The notes under the pieces: generated by a model
The model's input: only the letters and a program-made list of their open reading frames with translations
Told to the model about the DNA's origin: nothing
The model's database searches: none
In this document: piece by piece, positions 38,001-45,758 of the stretch
Layout: each line of letters begins with the position of its first letter
Numbering within the stretch: the stretch's first letter is position 1
Source of the DNA: Phycisphaerales bacterium
GTDB lineage: Bacteria; Planctomycetota; Phycisphaerae; UBA1845; UTPLA1
Direction of reading: 5' to 3'
NCBI GenBank assembly: GCA_020639075.1
Contig: JACKHI010000001.1
Span: forward strand, 992,001-1,056,000
Length of the DNA stretch: 64,000 nt
Position numbers and translations under genes: made by a program

Positions 38001-38386
38001 TCGGGGCCTGCGCCGCCGGCGAGAAATTCGCCGCCGCCCGTTCCGGCAACGTTGTTGAAATTCTGATCGATGACATTGAACGAACCCACCGCGAAGTCGA
38101 TCGCCCCGGCACCGGATCCGCCGACACCGCCTGCGGTCAGGCCGTAAGCGCGGATCAGCGTTGAGATATTGCCGGTCGTCCCGGCGTATGCGCCTTCGCC
38201 GACGATTCCCGCATCCCAATCATCGACACGCGCGAACCCTGATCCGTCCAGCACGATCGTCGGCGCCCCGCCGACGACGGTGTTGAAATTCTCCATAATT
38301 CCCTGCGCCGAGGCGACGGATTGGGCCGTCGCGCAAACCAGCGCCAAAGCGAGCAGCCAACGTACGCCTGTCATCCGATTATTCAT
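35084..38386 (-). CDS. Large secreted protein with repeated beta-sandwich modules and dockerin-like tail
   Basis: An 1100-residue protein starting at ATG 38386 (GGAGG 11 bases upstream) with a signal peptide (to about residue 27). After an N-terminal region with Gly-rich strands, at least three copies of a module of about 120 residues occur, each with 'DIQLRIEDSDGNRIQF' / 'NYELRIEDADGDRLYF' / 'PYELRIEDADKTALTF', then 'GW/TWQQVGG.LST' and a final 'GGxLxxDNLxL'. These look like galactose-binding-type sandwiches. A CBM4/9-like region ('DGGFENDTAGVPPTTWSHFG') lies near residue 210. The end is a dockerin-like pair ('GDVNCDGFINGLDVQAFATAI', 'ADTNSDSSATVADVATFVALL'). There is no catalytic domain; a role in binding glycan at the cell surface fits the locus. 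Confidence 0.85.
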   Translation of the reverse strand: MNNRMTGVRWLLALALVCATAQSVASAQGIMENFNTVVGGAPTIVLDGSGFARVDDWDAGIVGEGAYAGTTGNISTLIRAYGLTAGGVGGSGAGAIDFAVGSFNVIDQNFNNVAGTGGGEFLAGGAGPDTFNFASWDDNLSSEFVFGGTFGGAVLDGNMSAQGVLAGGNPGGFAQLDVNGVTLNSGNWYAGLQFDIGSFPGAGALADGGFENDTAGVPPTTWSHFGSGTFVETVTPRTGAHDLKLYEFLAGNGAGVYQDLPAQPGQTWELDGFVRTNTGDSIAGKSSYVIFKIEYRTDNDTLLAETELSVIGGTSPENQWIDAPALQAIAPPNTTIVRPLVVYVYPGGTVGNVGAVFVDDVTFNLVSGPQPVTLDSFALTADVRGTADAGGESLGDIQLRIEDSDGNRIQFNAAGTSGWQSLGGPLDTGVEADSNGTPTPGAFNLLSPNYHVVVAMNNESGNPWGTGGTLDLDNLVLTNQNPAGSGFNAALVFDQITISETNPDLVSMTADIFGDTAGGEYQLKITALDVFDTGLDENFESVVDTTEIVFLDTATIAATEPNAFSSALGWSPEIDGEQAFAGIAGLVDTVSFSPRAYARGIDTAGCGGSTHAGELVIESVSTSGAWYGGLNWPGQKLASADFSQVELHACVRGIGDPSDPFSVGFPGFLGNYELRIEDADGDRLYFPMTADATWQQVGGLLSTATFGTALDGVSNGIFDLDPQDPDSLDYAVVVAFTDEVSTWFSGGQLQVDDLFLTPVQASVTVADFTFNGVADGSTFQTIGGVLTSSDGPGGLGNFDEDVEGATGSPGGTPMPASVPFDDGLENEFAFFGTYGNAVINGGAAVGVCGACGVDGSKAIELTITDVQPNTGGWFSGVFFADLPADLSGDLSQIFLTGDIKGEVNGGVLGPYELRIEDADKTALTFSVTADGTFQSVGGPLSTATVTNADPGTSNGTFDLNQATYNVTIAFLGTSSGSNWGQGGKLTIDNLFLTGRDLSSVDEYEVTLSFVNELTSWPNGAGQLIIDNLNVSEGAPVSPGDVNCDGFINGLDVQAFATAIVDPAGYASAYPGCNILNADTNSDSSATVADVATFVALLVGP

Positions 38387-38593
38387 TCTGATTCTGCCCT
38401 CCATATGCAACACCTGTCGATTCTCGTCATGCACGGTATCCGACAAAGGTCCGGATCCGCTCATGCGCGTTGTCTCTCTTTACTTCGCCTCGAATCCCGG
38501 AACATCGCACCACTGCGACTCCGTCGATTCGTCAATTCCGTGATCCCCGGCAATGCCCCGCGATCGCCGCATTGCCCTGAAGCAGATTCCTCC

Positions 38594-38626
38594 GAAAAAA
38601 AAGACCCGCAATTCACACATTGCGAG
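38594..38626 (-). terminator. Intrinsic terminator ending the LacI/pseudopilin operon
   Basis: On the minus strand, CTCGCAAT and ATTGCGGG form an 8-bp stem (one G-T pair) around GTGTGA, followed by TCTTTTTTTTC. This is the clearest rho-independent terminator in the window. It begins 3 bases past the stop of the predicted 69-residue gene. Confidence 0.8.
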
Positions 38627-38628
38627 CC

Positions 38629-38838
38629 TCACATCGTTCCCATCCTGTCGTGCTGTCCGACGAGCGTCACATTTTCAACGCCCGCTTGAATTCGAATCGG
38701 CACTTCAACGGCCGGCATCTCCGGCCACAAAGACCCGTGTTGACGACAGCCCTGGTGCGGCTGCCCGAACATGTCGATGACTGCAAACCTCGGCGCACCG
38801 TGTGGCGGCGTGGTGATCGTCACTTCGCTGCAAGTCAT
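38629..38838 (-). CDS. Probable small protein (69 residues) downstream of the pseudopilin gene
   Basis: Starts at ATG 38838 with a strong GGAGG site nine bases upstream and stops three bases before an intrinsic terminator, on the strand of the LacI/pseudopilin operon. The protein ('MTCSEVTITTPPHG...IRIQAGVENVTLVGQHDRMGTM') has no signal peptide, membrane helix or known motif. The site, strand and terminator placement argue for a real gene; the lack of any recognisable family argues for caution. Confidence 0.5.
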   Translation of the reverse strand: MTCSEVTITTPPHGAPRFAVIDMFGQPHQGCRQHGSLWPEMPAVEVPIRIQAGVENVTLVGQHDRMGTM

Positions 38839-38920
38839 GACCTGCCCCCTCCCAGACGCTCGGAATGCCTGCCTGTTGACACTGGCGATCCGACACCATG
38901 CCGTTTGCCGGCGTTGCCCG

Positions 38921-39976
38921 TTAAGGCCGATACGGCGACACTCGAACCCGCGGGCCATACTCCTCGGGAAGACCGTTCGTGGGATTCAGTTTCGCCGGTC
39001 TCGTCGACCCGCCGTGCATATCCGAGAACAAGATGTTGATCTGGCTCTGCGGATGTCGAGTCGTCGGCATTCGAGTCTGGTGAAACTGTTGCGAATCGCC
39101 AAGGAATCCGCCGGCCGACTGCGCGCTTGTAATCAGGTTGGCGAAGCCGGTGATGCTCGTATTCAAGTCGTCGCGCCCCGCTTCGAAGATGAGACCGACA
39201 TCGGAAGGCTGGATCACGCGTTCAATAAGACCGCGAAGTCTGCGCCCTTCCGCCGAACAGGGCGTGCCCGGCGGATAATTGAATTCGCCGCGACAGCCCA
39301 GACCGCTGTCGACCCGTCGCCAACACGCAGGATTTCCGTTGCTCTCGGAGACTTCTGCACCGAGCACATCTTCGTTCACTGCATAGCTGAGGTAGCCCCA
39401 GTACGACGATTCCGATCCGCCGCCGCCCGTATCCGCCGGATCTCCAGGGCCGAGCAGTCCGTTATTGCTTCCGCCTTTGTTGCGCGGGTAGTACGCGGAC
39501 GCGAGGCGAACGCGATCCGACGGACAGATCAGAAATTCCAGGGGCGCTTTCTTGTTCAACAGATCCGATTTGTTCTTGGCCTGATCGAACGACGAGGCGC
39601 GAACGCCCCAGTCCCAGTTGTCCGCGATCGGAATGTTCGTCGCCCGCGCCAGCGCCGTCGGCCAAGCCAGCAGCTCGGATTGCGCCCCGTACGCGTAGAG
39701 ATTGCGATCGGGATCCGCCGCATTCACGCCGACTTCGTCCGTTACCAGCGGCATGCGCCCGAATTCGTTCAGGAAATTCGTGCACGCACCGGCGGCGCTG
39801 CGCATGTTCGCCAGGCACTTGACCTGCTTACCCCGTTCGCGGGCGCTGGAAAGTGCCGGGAGCAGAACAGAAATGAGAAGTGCGATGATCGCGATCACGA
39901 CGAGCAGCTCAAGGAGCGTGAACCCGACGCGACGTTGGTGCATGACGTTTCGTTGCTGTCGAATTGGGGCAATCAT
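38921..39976 (-). CDS. Pseudopilin-like protein with prepilin N-terminal cleavage motif
   Basis: A 351-residue protein of the large planctomycete/verrucomicrobial family with a type II secretion-like N-terminus: 'RRVGFTLLELLVVIAIIALLISVLLPALSSARERGK', the prepilin peptidase site (cut after Gly) and hydrophobic helix. The globular part contains 'CLANMRSAAGACTNFLNEFGRMPL', and near the end 'ILFSDMHGGSTR', like the H-X9-DG region of DUF1559-type proteins. GGAAGG lies 7 bases before the ATG, and the ATG overlaps the LacI stop (ATGA), so translation is coupled. Such proteins often occur in glycan loci of this phylum; a role in surface glycan handling or secretion is inferred. Confidence 0.88.
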   Translation of the reverse strand: MIAPIRQQRNVMHQRRVGFTLLELLVVIAIIALLISVLLPALSSARERGKQVKCLANMRSAAGACTNFLNEFGRMPLVTDEVGVNAADPDRNLYAYGAQSELLAWPTALARATNIPIADNWDWGVRASSFDQAKNKSDLLNKKAPLEFLICPSDRVRLASAYYPRNKGGSNNGLLGPGDPADTGGGGSESSYWGYLSYAVNEDVLGAEVSESNGNPACWRRVDSGLGCRGEFNYPPGTPCSAEGRRLRGLIERVIQPSDVGLIFEAGRDDLNTSITGFANLITSAQSAGGFLGDSQQFHQTRMPTTRHPQSQINILFSDMHGGSTRPAKLNPTNGLPEEYGPRVRVSPYRP

Positions 39977-41118
39977 GATTCTGCCTTCCGTGGATCTGTG
40001 GATGAGACCTGCGAATAACCCAGTCGGGCCGACGCCGGCGACAGACTTGCGCGACCGCGCCGTCGATCACGCGCGGCGTTGGCCGTACGTCCGTTACCCT
40101 TCTCCGGTCGATCGGCCCGCAACGTCATTGGCGGCGCCGTGCTTTCGTTCACTTCGAAAAACGTCGGAATTGCCTTGCTGAGCCGCTGCGCCTTTCCGTC
40201 TGTCAGTATCCGAGTCAGCCAGAGCGCCGCCTCAAGACCTAACACCGACGCTTCCTGGCATACTGCCGTCATCGTCGGATAAACACTGTGTCGAATATCG
40301 GTATCGTCAAACCCGATGATCGACAACTCGCTCGGTATGCGTATTCCCATTTCATGCGCGCGCTTGACGGCGCCGACGGCGAGCAGAGGATCCGCGAAGA
40401 AGAACGCCGTCGGCGGATCCGCCAGATTCATGGCCATATTCATGATCGTCGCGCCGCCGGACAACGTGAACGGCTGCCTGAACACCAGATCGTCGTCGAC
40501 GGGAAGCCCGTTCGTCGTCAGCGCGTCGATGTAACCGTTGTAGCGATCGACATGGTCCAGATCGACAACATTGTGCACGCCGAACCCGATGCGACGATGC
40601 CCCTGTCGAATCAAGTACTCGACGGCGCGCGTGCTGTCCGGCTTTGAATCGTAGTCAATGCAGTTGACTTTGGGCGAATCGAACCGCTCGCTGACGACGA
40701 CGTGCGGAAAGCCCTCGTCGGCGATCGCCTCGCACACGCTCCGCGATTCCTTCATCGTTCTGAGAATCACGCCGCGAACGCCCTTGCGGATGAAAAACTG
40801 CGTGTATGTTTCGTTCGATCTCTTGTCGCGATTGAGATTGAGTAGCACCAGATCGAATCGTCGCTCATCGAGGCCGTGCACGATGCCCTCAACGACGGTT
40901 GCGTCATAAGGGTGCGACAGCGTCATTTCCTGCGTGTAGGCCAGACCGATGTTCGTCGTGATCCTGCGACCGACGCTGGGCATGTAGCCCTTCTTATTCG
41001 CGACGGCGAGAACACGATCTCGCGTATCCGGGTGCACGCTGCTGTCGTTGTTGAGAACTCTCGATACCGTGCTGATCGAAACGCCGGCGTCACTCGCAAT
41101 GTCTCGGACGGAAGCCAT
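39973..41118 (-). CDS. LacI-family transcriptional regulator
   Basis: A 381-residue regulator, started at ATG 41118 behind AGGGA. The helix-turn-helix 'SVRDIASDAGVSISTVSRVLNNDSSVHPDTRDRVLAVANKKGY' is a typical LacI DNA-binding head with hinge. The sugar-binding core follows ('NIGLAYTQEM...YDATVVEGIVHGL', 'VRGVILRTMKES', 'GHRRIGFGV', 'PTAFFFADPLLAVGAVKRAHEMGIRIPSELSIIGFDD'). A basic 45-residue tail extends past the usual end. Palindromes AAACgGTTT and AAACtGTTT in its own upstream region, and close relatives before the GH3 and GH16 genes, mark it as the probable repressor of the glucan locus. The inducer is probably an oligosaccharide. Confidence 0.93.
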   Translation of the reverse strand: MASVRDIASDAGVSISTVSRVLNNDSSVHPDTRDRVLAVANKKGYMPSVGRRITTNIGLAYTQEMTLSHPYDATVVEGIVHGLDERRFDLVLLNLNRDKRSNETYTQFFIRKGVRGVILRTMKESRSVCEAIADEGFPHVVVSERFDSPKVNCIDYDSKPDSTRAVEYLIRQGHRRIGFGVHNVVDLDHVDRYNGYIDALTTNGLPVDDDLVFRQPFTLSGGATIMNMAMNLADPPTAFFFADPLLAVGAVKRAHEMGIRIPSELSIIGFDDTDIRHSVYPTMTAVCQEASVLGLEAALWLTRILTDGKAQRLSKAIPTFFEVNESTAPPMTLRADRPEKGNGRTANAARDRRRGRASLSPASARLGYSQVSSTDPRKAES

Positions 41119-41134
41119 TGGGTTCCCTGCATTC

Positions 41135-41161
41135 TTGAAACGGTTTGTGAAACTGTTTCTC
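41135..41161. promoter_or_regulatory. Tandem LacI-type operators in the regulator's own upstream region
   Basis: Two copies of AAACnGTTT (41138-41146 and 41150-41158) have centres 12 bases apart; the second is a perfect 11-base palindrome GAAACTGTTTC. Each matches 12 of 14 scored positions of the consensus TTGAAACNGTTTCAA or close to it. They lie 17-40 bases before the lacI-type start codon, suggesting autoregulation. Confidence 0.7.
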
Positions 41162-41630
41162 AGGCCGTATATTAGCGGAATCTTCACGAGAATTCAAGTA
41201 AAAGTGACGCCAATTTGATCGAAGAAACTCCGACACGCTAACTTGCTGGTCAAGCGAACCTTAACCGCACAGCAACCGAACCCCTTGATGGTAAGAAACG
41301 CCTCGATTCTGATTTTTTCGACCGGTTTTTTGAGCGAGTTGATGCGGGCTCGACGCCCTCTCATCGACTCAATGATGATCGTTTCATGCAATGCCGTCGC
41401 CAATTCGACCTCCGCGAAATGACTGGGCATCAGTGAATTCGTCCGTATCGCCTGCGTGGATTCAGGACCGACGACAGGCTGGAATTCCATCGCTTCAGAT
41501 CCGCGTCCGACTCGTCATCGTTCGGTTTAACAGCGCATCGCAATCCGTCAGCAACCGCATCTTTCATTCACCAGGACGCTCGTAACCACGCGCCTCTCCC
41601 GATGATCGCGGAATATCGCGTCACGACAAA

Positions 41631-41645
41631 CTGCAACTGTTTCAA
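41631..41645. promoter_or_regulatory. LacI-type operator upstream of the GH3 gene
   Basis: CTGCAACTGTTTCAA matches the 15-base palindrome TTGAAACNGTTTCAA except at two positions of the left half. It lies 86 bases before the GH3 start codon. Confidence 0.6.
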
Positions 41646-41730
41646 CTCCGAACCAATGAGACGTCGGCGACGGCTTTGATTAGACTTCTTTGCACAACCC
41701 TCATGCTTCAATCCAACGAAGGGACACGAC

Positions 41731-43998
41731 ATGCCTGCTCATAAACAGACATCTGTATTTTTCGGAGTCGCTTTCACCGTCGCGGGGATCTTTCTGCAGC
41801 CGGCGTTTGCCGACGACGCACCGACGACGACATCGCGATCCAACCCTGAGATCGAGAAGCGCATCAGTTTACTGATCGAGAACATGACGCTCGAAGAGAA
41901 GCTTGGGCAACTCACGCAGCAATGGGGCGGCGAATCGCAGGACGTCAATCCCGGCGCCAAGAAGCAGGCTCTCGACGACATTCTCGGCGTCGTTCGCGCC
42001 GGAATTGCCGGTTCGTTCCTTGGGGCCTATGGCGCCGAATACACAAACCGGATCCAGAAAGTCGCCATCGAGGAATCGAAGCACCATATACCCATGCTGA
42101 TCGGAAACGACGTGATTCACGGCTTCCGCACGATCTTCCCCGTTCCACTCGCAGAGGCGGCAACATGGGACGTCGGGCTTGTTGAACAGGCCGAGCGCAT
42201 CGCCGCCGTCGAGGCCCGCGCCGCCGGCACGCATTGGACTTTCGCACCAATGGTTGACGTCTGCCGCGACGCGCGCTGGGGCCGGATCGTCGAGACGTCC
42301 GGTGAGGATCCCTTCCTCAGTGCGAAAATGGCCGCCGCTCGCGTAAGAGGATTCCAGGGTGAAGGGCTCAATCGAAACGACGCGATTCTCGCCTGCGCCA
42401 AGCACTATATCGCATATGGCGCCGCCGAGGGCGGTCGCGACTACAACACGGTCGACCTTTCCGAGTACGCGTTGCGAGAAACCCATCTGCCTTCCTTCGC
42501 GGCATCCGTGGATGCGGGCGTGGGCAGTATCATGAGCGCATTCAACGAAATTAACGGCGTCCCGGCATCTGCCAATGACATGACGCTACGCGGGATTCTG
42601 CGTAACGAACTTGGCTTCGACGGCCTCGTCGTCAGCGACTGGTCGAGCATCACGGAAATGATCAACCACGGCTACGCGGCCGATCCCGCCGACGCCGCCG
42701 CCAAGTCTCTGGCCGCCGGCGTCGATATGGACATGTGCTCATTCTCCTACCGCGATACGCTTAAGAAGTCCGTCGAATCCGGACGCGTCTCGATTCGGCT
42801 CATCGACGATTCCGTCGCGAGAATCCTCCGCGCCAAATTCGTGCTGGGCCTTTTCGACAATCCCTATGCAGAGCCCTCTCTCGAAAAACGCGTCACGCTT
42901 TCCGCGGAGCATCGAGCGTTCGCCCGCAAAGTCGCGGCCAAATCGATGGTGCTCCTGAAAAACGACGCCGGTCTGCTGCCCCTCAGCGACAGCATCGAAT
43001 CGATTGCTGTCATTGGTCCACTTGCGAAAAACCAACACGATCCGCTCGGCACATGGTCCCTCAACGGTCGCGATGAAGACGTCGTCAGCGTGATCGACGG
43101 ACTCAAACAGCGGGTCGGCGACAAAGTCCTACTGCAATATGCACAGGGATCAGACTTTCTGACGGGCGACGACGCAATGCGGAATGAGGCTGTCGCCGCC
43201 GCGAAGGATGCGAAAGTCGCGCTCCTATTCGTAGGTGAAGCCGAGAACATGAGCGGCGAGGCTTACTGCCGCGCCACGATCGATCTACCCGCTCCGCAGC
43301 TCGAGCTCGTGAAGGCCGTCCACGCAACGGGAACGCCAACGATCGTCGTTCTGATGACGGGCAGACCGATCGTCATACCGTGGATCAGCGAGAATATTCA
43401 GGCGATCGTCGAAGCGTGGCATCCCGGCGTCGAGTGCGGCAACGCCGTCGCCGATGTCCTGTTCGGCGATGAAAACCCGGCGGCGCGCCTGCCCGTCACG
43501 TGGCCGCGTCATGTCGGCCAGATTCCGCTGTATTACAACCACAAGATGACGGGGCGCCCCCCCGCCGAAAACAACCGATACACGTCGAAGTACATCGACA
43601 TCCCGTGGACGCCGCAGTACCCCTTCGGCTTCGGACTCAGTTATACGACATTCGCCTACGCAAACCTGACGATCGAGGGCGCAGCAAGTGCCCCGTCCAA
43701 CCCGATCAAAGTGGCGGTTGACGTCACGAACACAGGATCTCGCGACGGCGATGAAGTCGTGCAGCTCTATATTCGCGACCTCGTCGCGAGCCGAACGCGC
43801 CCCGTTCGCGAACTCAAGGGATTCAAGCGGCTTTCGATCCCCAAAGGCGAGACGAAACAAGTCACGTTCGAGCTGACGCGTGATCATCTTTCGTTCTACG
43901 GTGTGGATATGAAACGCATCGTGGAACCCGGCCGATTCCAGGTGTTTGTCGGGCCGAACTGCACCACCGGCGTCGAGGGCGAATTCGAAATCAAGTAG
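41731..43998 (+). CDS. bglX: GH3 beta-glucosidase, BglX type
   Basis: A 755-residue secreted or periplasmic enzyme with a signal peptide (1-27), close in length to BglX of E. coli. The N-terminal TIM barrel includes 'IPMLIGNDVIHGFRTIFPVPLAEAATWD', 'CAKHYIAYG' and the nucleophile motif 'GLVVSDWSS' (D303). The second alpha/beta domain ('SMVLLKNDAGLLPLSDSIESIAVIGPLA', 'GEAENMSGEAYCRATIDLP') supplies the acid/base region. A C-terminal fibronectin-III-like domain ends in 'GRFQVFVGPNC'. It releases glucose from the non-reducing end of beta-gluco-oligosaccharides, completing the work of the GH16 enzymes. A LacI-type operator lies upstream. Confidence 0.93.
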   Translation: MPAHKQTSVFFGVAFTVAGIFLQPAFADDAPTTTSRSNPEIEKRISLLIENMTLEEKLGQLTQQWGGESQDVNPGAKKQALDDILGVVRAGIAGSFLGAYGAEYTNRIQKVAIEESKHHIPMLIGNDVIHGFRTIFPVPLAEAATWDVGLVEQAERIAAVEARAAGTHWTFAPMVDVCRDARWGRIVETSGEDPFLSAKMAAARVRGFQGEGLNRNDAILACAKHYIAYGAAEGGRDYNTVDLSEYALRETHLPSFAASVDAGVGSIMSAFNEINGVPASANDMTLRGILRNELGFDGLVVSDWSSITEMINHGYAADPADAAAKSLAAGVDMDMCSFSYRDTLKKSVESGRVSIRLIDDSVARILRAKFVLGLFDNPYAEPSLEKRVTLSAEHRAFARKVAAKSMVLLKNDAGLLPLSDSIESIAVIGPLAKNQHDPLGTWSLNGRDEDVVSVIDGLKQRVGDKVLLQYAQGSDFLTGDDAMRNEAVAAAKDAKVALLFVGEAENMSGEAYCRATIDLPAPQLELVKAVHATGTPTIVVLMTGRPIVIPWISENIQAIVEAWHPGVECGNAVADVLFGDENPAARLPVTWPRHVGQIPLYYNHKMTGRPPAENNRYTSKYIDIPWTPQYPFGFGLSYTTFAYANLTIEGAASAPSNPIKVAVDVTNTGSRDGDEVVQLYIRDLVASRTRPVRELKGFKRLSIPKGETKQVTFELTRDHLSFYGVDMKRIVEPGRFQVFVGPNCTTGVEGEFEIK

Positions 43999-44022
43999 TC
44001 GCTCGCCGTCGTCGATTCGCGG

Positions 44023-45504
44023 TCACGGGCACGCCGAAGACAGCAGGCAACTGACAAACGCCGGCACGTCATCCGCGACGTCAATCTGGCCGTCCAGATC
44101 GACATCGGCAGCGCACAATTCAGTAGCGCCCGCATTCTGCGGATTGATGACTGTCCCGACGAACGGTGCGATGTCGACGCCGTCGATCAATCCGTCCGAG
44201 TTGAGATCACCCGGCGTGCAGGTCGGTGTGAATTCGATCCAGTTGATGTTGAATTCGGACGACGCGGCGTTCGCGAATCGCAGAACGTGTACACCCGCCT
44301 GGAGAACAGCCGAGTCGTCGATCGTTGTCCAGTTCTGCCAACCGCCGGTATTCGGCACCAACAGATCCTGCGTGACCGCCACGCCGTCAACTTCGAGGCG
44401 GAAGGCGCCGTTCGATTGCTCCGATGCGACGCGCGCAGAAACGGCGTATGTCCCTGCGTTGGCAATATCGACGGTGTATTCAATCCACTCGCCCGCACAC
44501 ATCCAGCCGACGTTGAATCCGCCTTCACTGCAGGCTTCGAGGTCGACGCCCTCACCCGTTCGATAGGCATTGCCCTGGTTTTCAGGTGTGCAATCGTTGT
44601 AGGCGATCGCCTGTCCGCCGACGTCGAAGTCCTCCATTTCGACAACACCTGGAATCGCCTGCGGCGTACCGTCGTAAGGCGACTGCGTCTGCATTTCGAT
44701 GCCCTGATAGACGCGGACCCAATCAACGACCATCTCCTGCGGGAACGTGCTCGATCCGTCCGGATTGCCCGGGAAGTTCCCGCCAACGGCGACGTTCAGG
44801 AGGATATGAAAGGGATGATCGAATGGTGCATTGTCGTCGTCCGGCGCGGCCGTCGAGTACCAGTTCGCCGAGCCCCGCGTATAGAAGGCGATTCCGTCGA
44901 CGTACCATCGTATGATCGACGGCGACCACTCCACCGTATAAACATGAAAGTCCTGCGAGTAATCGATGCCGGCCGTACGCGTTCCGCCGGCATGGACGTT
45001 CTGCGGCCATGGGCCGCCGTAATGAATCGTCCCATAGATTGTGTCCGCGAAATTAACGGACTCCATGATGTCGATCTCGCCGCTGGACGCCCATCCACCC
45101 AAAGGTGAATTCGTCGGCAACATCCAGAACGCGGGCCAGATTCCTCTCGTCGAGGGAATCTTCAACCTGGCCTCGATCCTGCCGTAGAGGAAATCCGCCT
45201 TGTTCAGCGTGCGAATTCGGGCGGACGTGTAGTTGAAACCGGAAAAAGACTCCTGTCGCGCAACGATGTGCAGCTCGCCGTCCGCAACATAGATGTTCTC
45301 AGGCCGCGACGTGTAGTACTGTAACTCGTTGTTGCCCCAACCCGGATTTCCGTACTGCGTACCGTCGCCGAACATGTACGACCAGTTGTTCTCGTTAAGC
45401 GTCGTACCGTCGAACTCATCCGACCAGACGAGCTGCTCACCTGCCGAAGCCGTGGAGCCGACGGCGAAAACGACGGCCATTGCAATGACAGCGCGTATCA
45501 ACAT
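44023..45504 (-). CDS. GH16 laminarinase with CBM6 and dockerin-like tail
   Basis: A 493-residue secreted enzyme, started at ATG 45504 (AAGGGG nine bases upstream), with signal peptide to about residue 21. The GH16 domain (about 22-270) shows the classic laminarinase motif 'SSGEIDIMES' (E143, D145, E148), 'IWPAFWMLPTN' and 'FHVYTVEWSP'. A CBM6-like domain follows ('AIPGVVEMEDFDVGG', 'YRTGEGVDLE', 'AGEWIEYTVDI', 'FNINWIEF'). The protein ends with a dockerin-like pair ('GDLNSDGLIDGVDIAPFV', 'ADVDLDGQIDVADDVPAFV'). Convergent with the GH3 gene, only 24 bases apart. A perfect 15-base operator lies 104 bases upstream of the start. Confidence 0.93.
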   Translation of the reverse strand: MLIRAVIAMAVVFAVGSTASAGEQLVWSDEFDGTTLNENNWSYMFGDGTQYGNPGWGNNELQYYTSRPENIYVADGELHIVARQESFSGFNYTSARIRTLNKADFLYGRIEARLKIPSTRGIWPAFWMLPTNSPLGGWASSGEIDIMESVNFADTIYGTIHYGGPWPQNVHAGGTRTAGIDYSQDFHVYTVEWSPSIIRWYVDGIAFYTRGSANWYSTAAPDDDNAPFDHPFHILLNVAVGGNFPGNPDGSSTFPQEMVVDWVRVYQGIEMQTQSPYDGTPQAIPGVVEMEDFDVGGQAIAYNDCTPENQGNAYRTGEGVDLEACSEGGFNVGWMCAGEWIEYTVDIANAGTYAVSARVASEQSNGAFRLEVDGVAVTQDLLVPNTGGWQNWTTIDDSAVLQAGVHVLRFANAASSEFNINWIEFTPTCTPGDLNSDGLIDGVDIAPFVGTVINPQNAGATELCAADVDLDGQIDVADDVPAFVSCLLSSACP

Positions 45505-45607
45505 GAGGAACATCCCCTTGATTAGATCGGGTGTCAGGAACTCTACCATACTATAACGGCACGACGGCGCTATTGCAGGAATTCGACGAGAATCGATGCG
45601 GTCGCTA

Positions 45608-45622
45608 TTGAAACAGTTTCAA
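45608..45622. promoter_or_regulatory. Perfect LacI-type operator upstream of the GH16 laminarinase gene
   Basis: TTGAAACAGTTTCAA is a perfect 15-base palindrome and the best example of the site shared by the lacI-type, GH3 and GH16 upstream regions. It lies between the laminarinase start and the end of the ABC permease gene. Confidence 0.75.
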
Positions 45623-45758
45623 CCCGATAGACACTCTGCCCCGCCCGCGTTGTCAATGAACTTCCGAAAATCCGGGGGATTAGACGCCGCCGCGTCCGAA
45701 GCGAATGTCCGACGGCGCCACCAGGGGCAACGCACGCTACGACGACTCGGTCGAGCCA

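Larger units (their letters stand above)
41119..41730. other. Divergent control region between the lacI-type gene and the GH3 gene
   Basis: About 610 bases holding both promoters and three candidate operators (two near the lacI-type gene, one near the GH3 gene). An open frame at 41194-41490 on the minus strand has no ribosome site or domain and is not called. Confidence 0.6.

Noticed and set aside
38771..40018. 415-residue plus-strand frame
   Set aside because: Antisense to the pseudopilin gene, whose N-terminal prepilin motif and coupling to the LacI-type gene are unmistakable.
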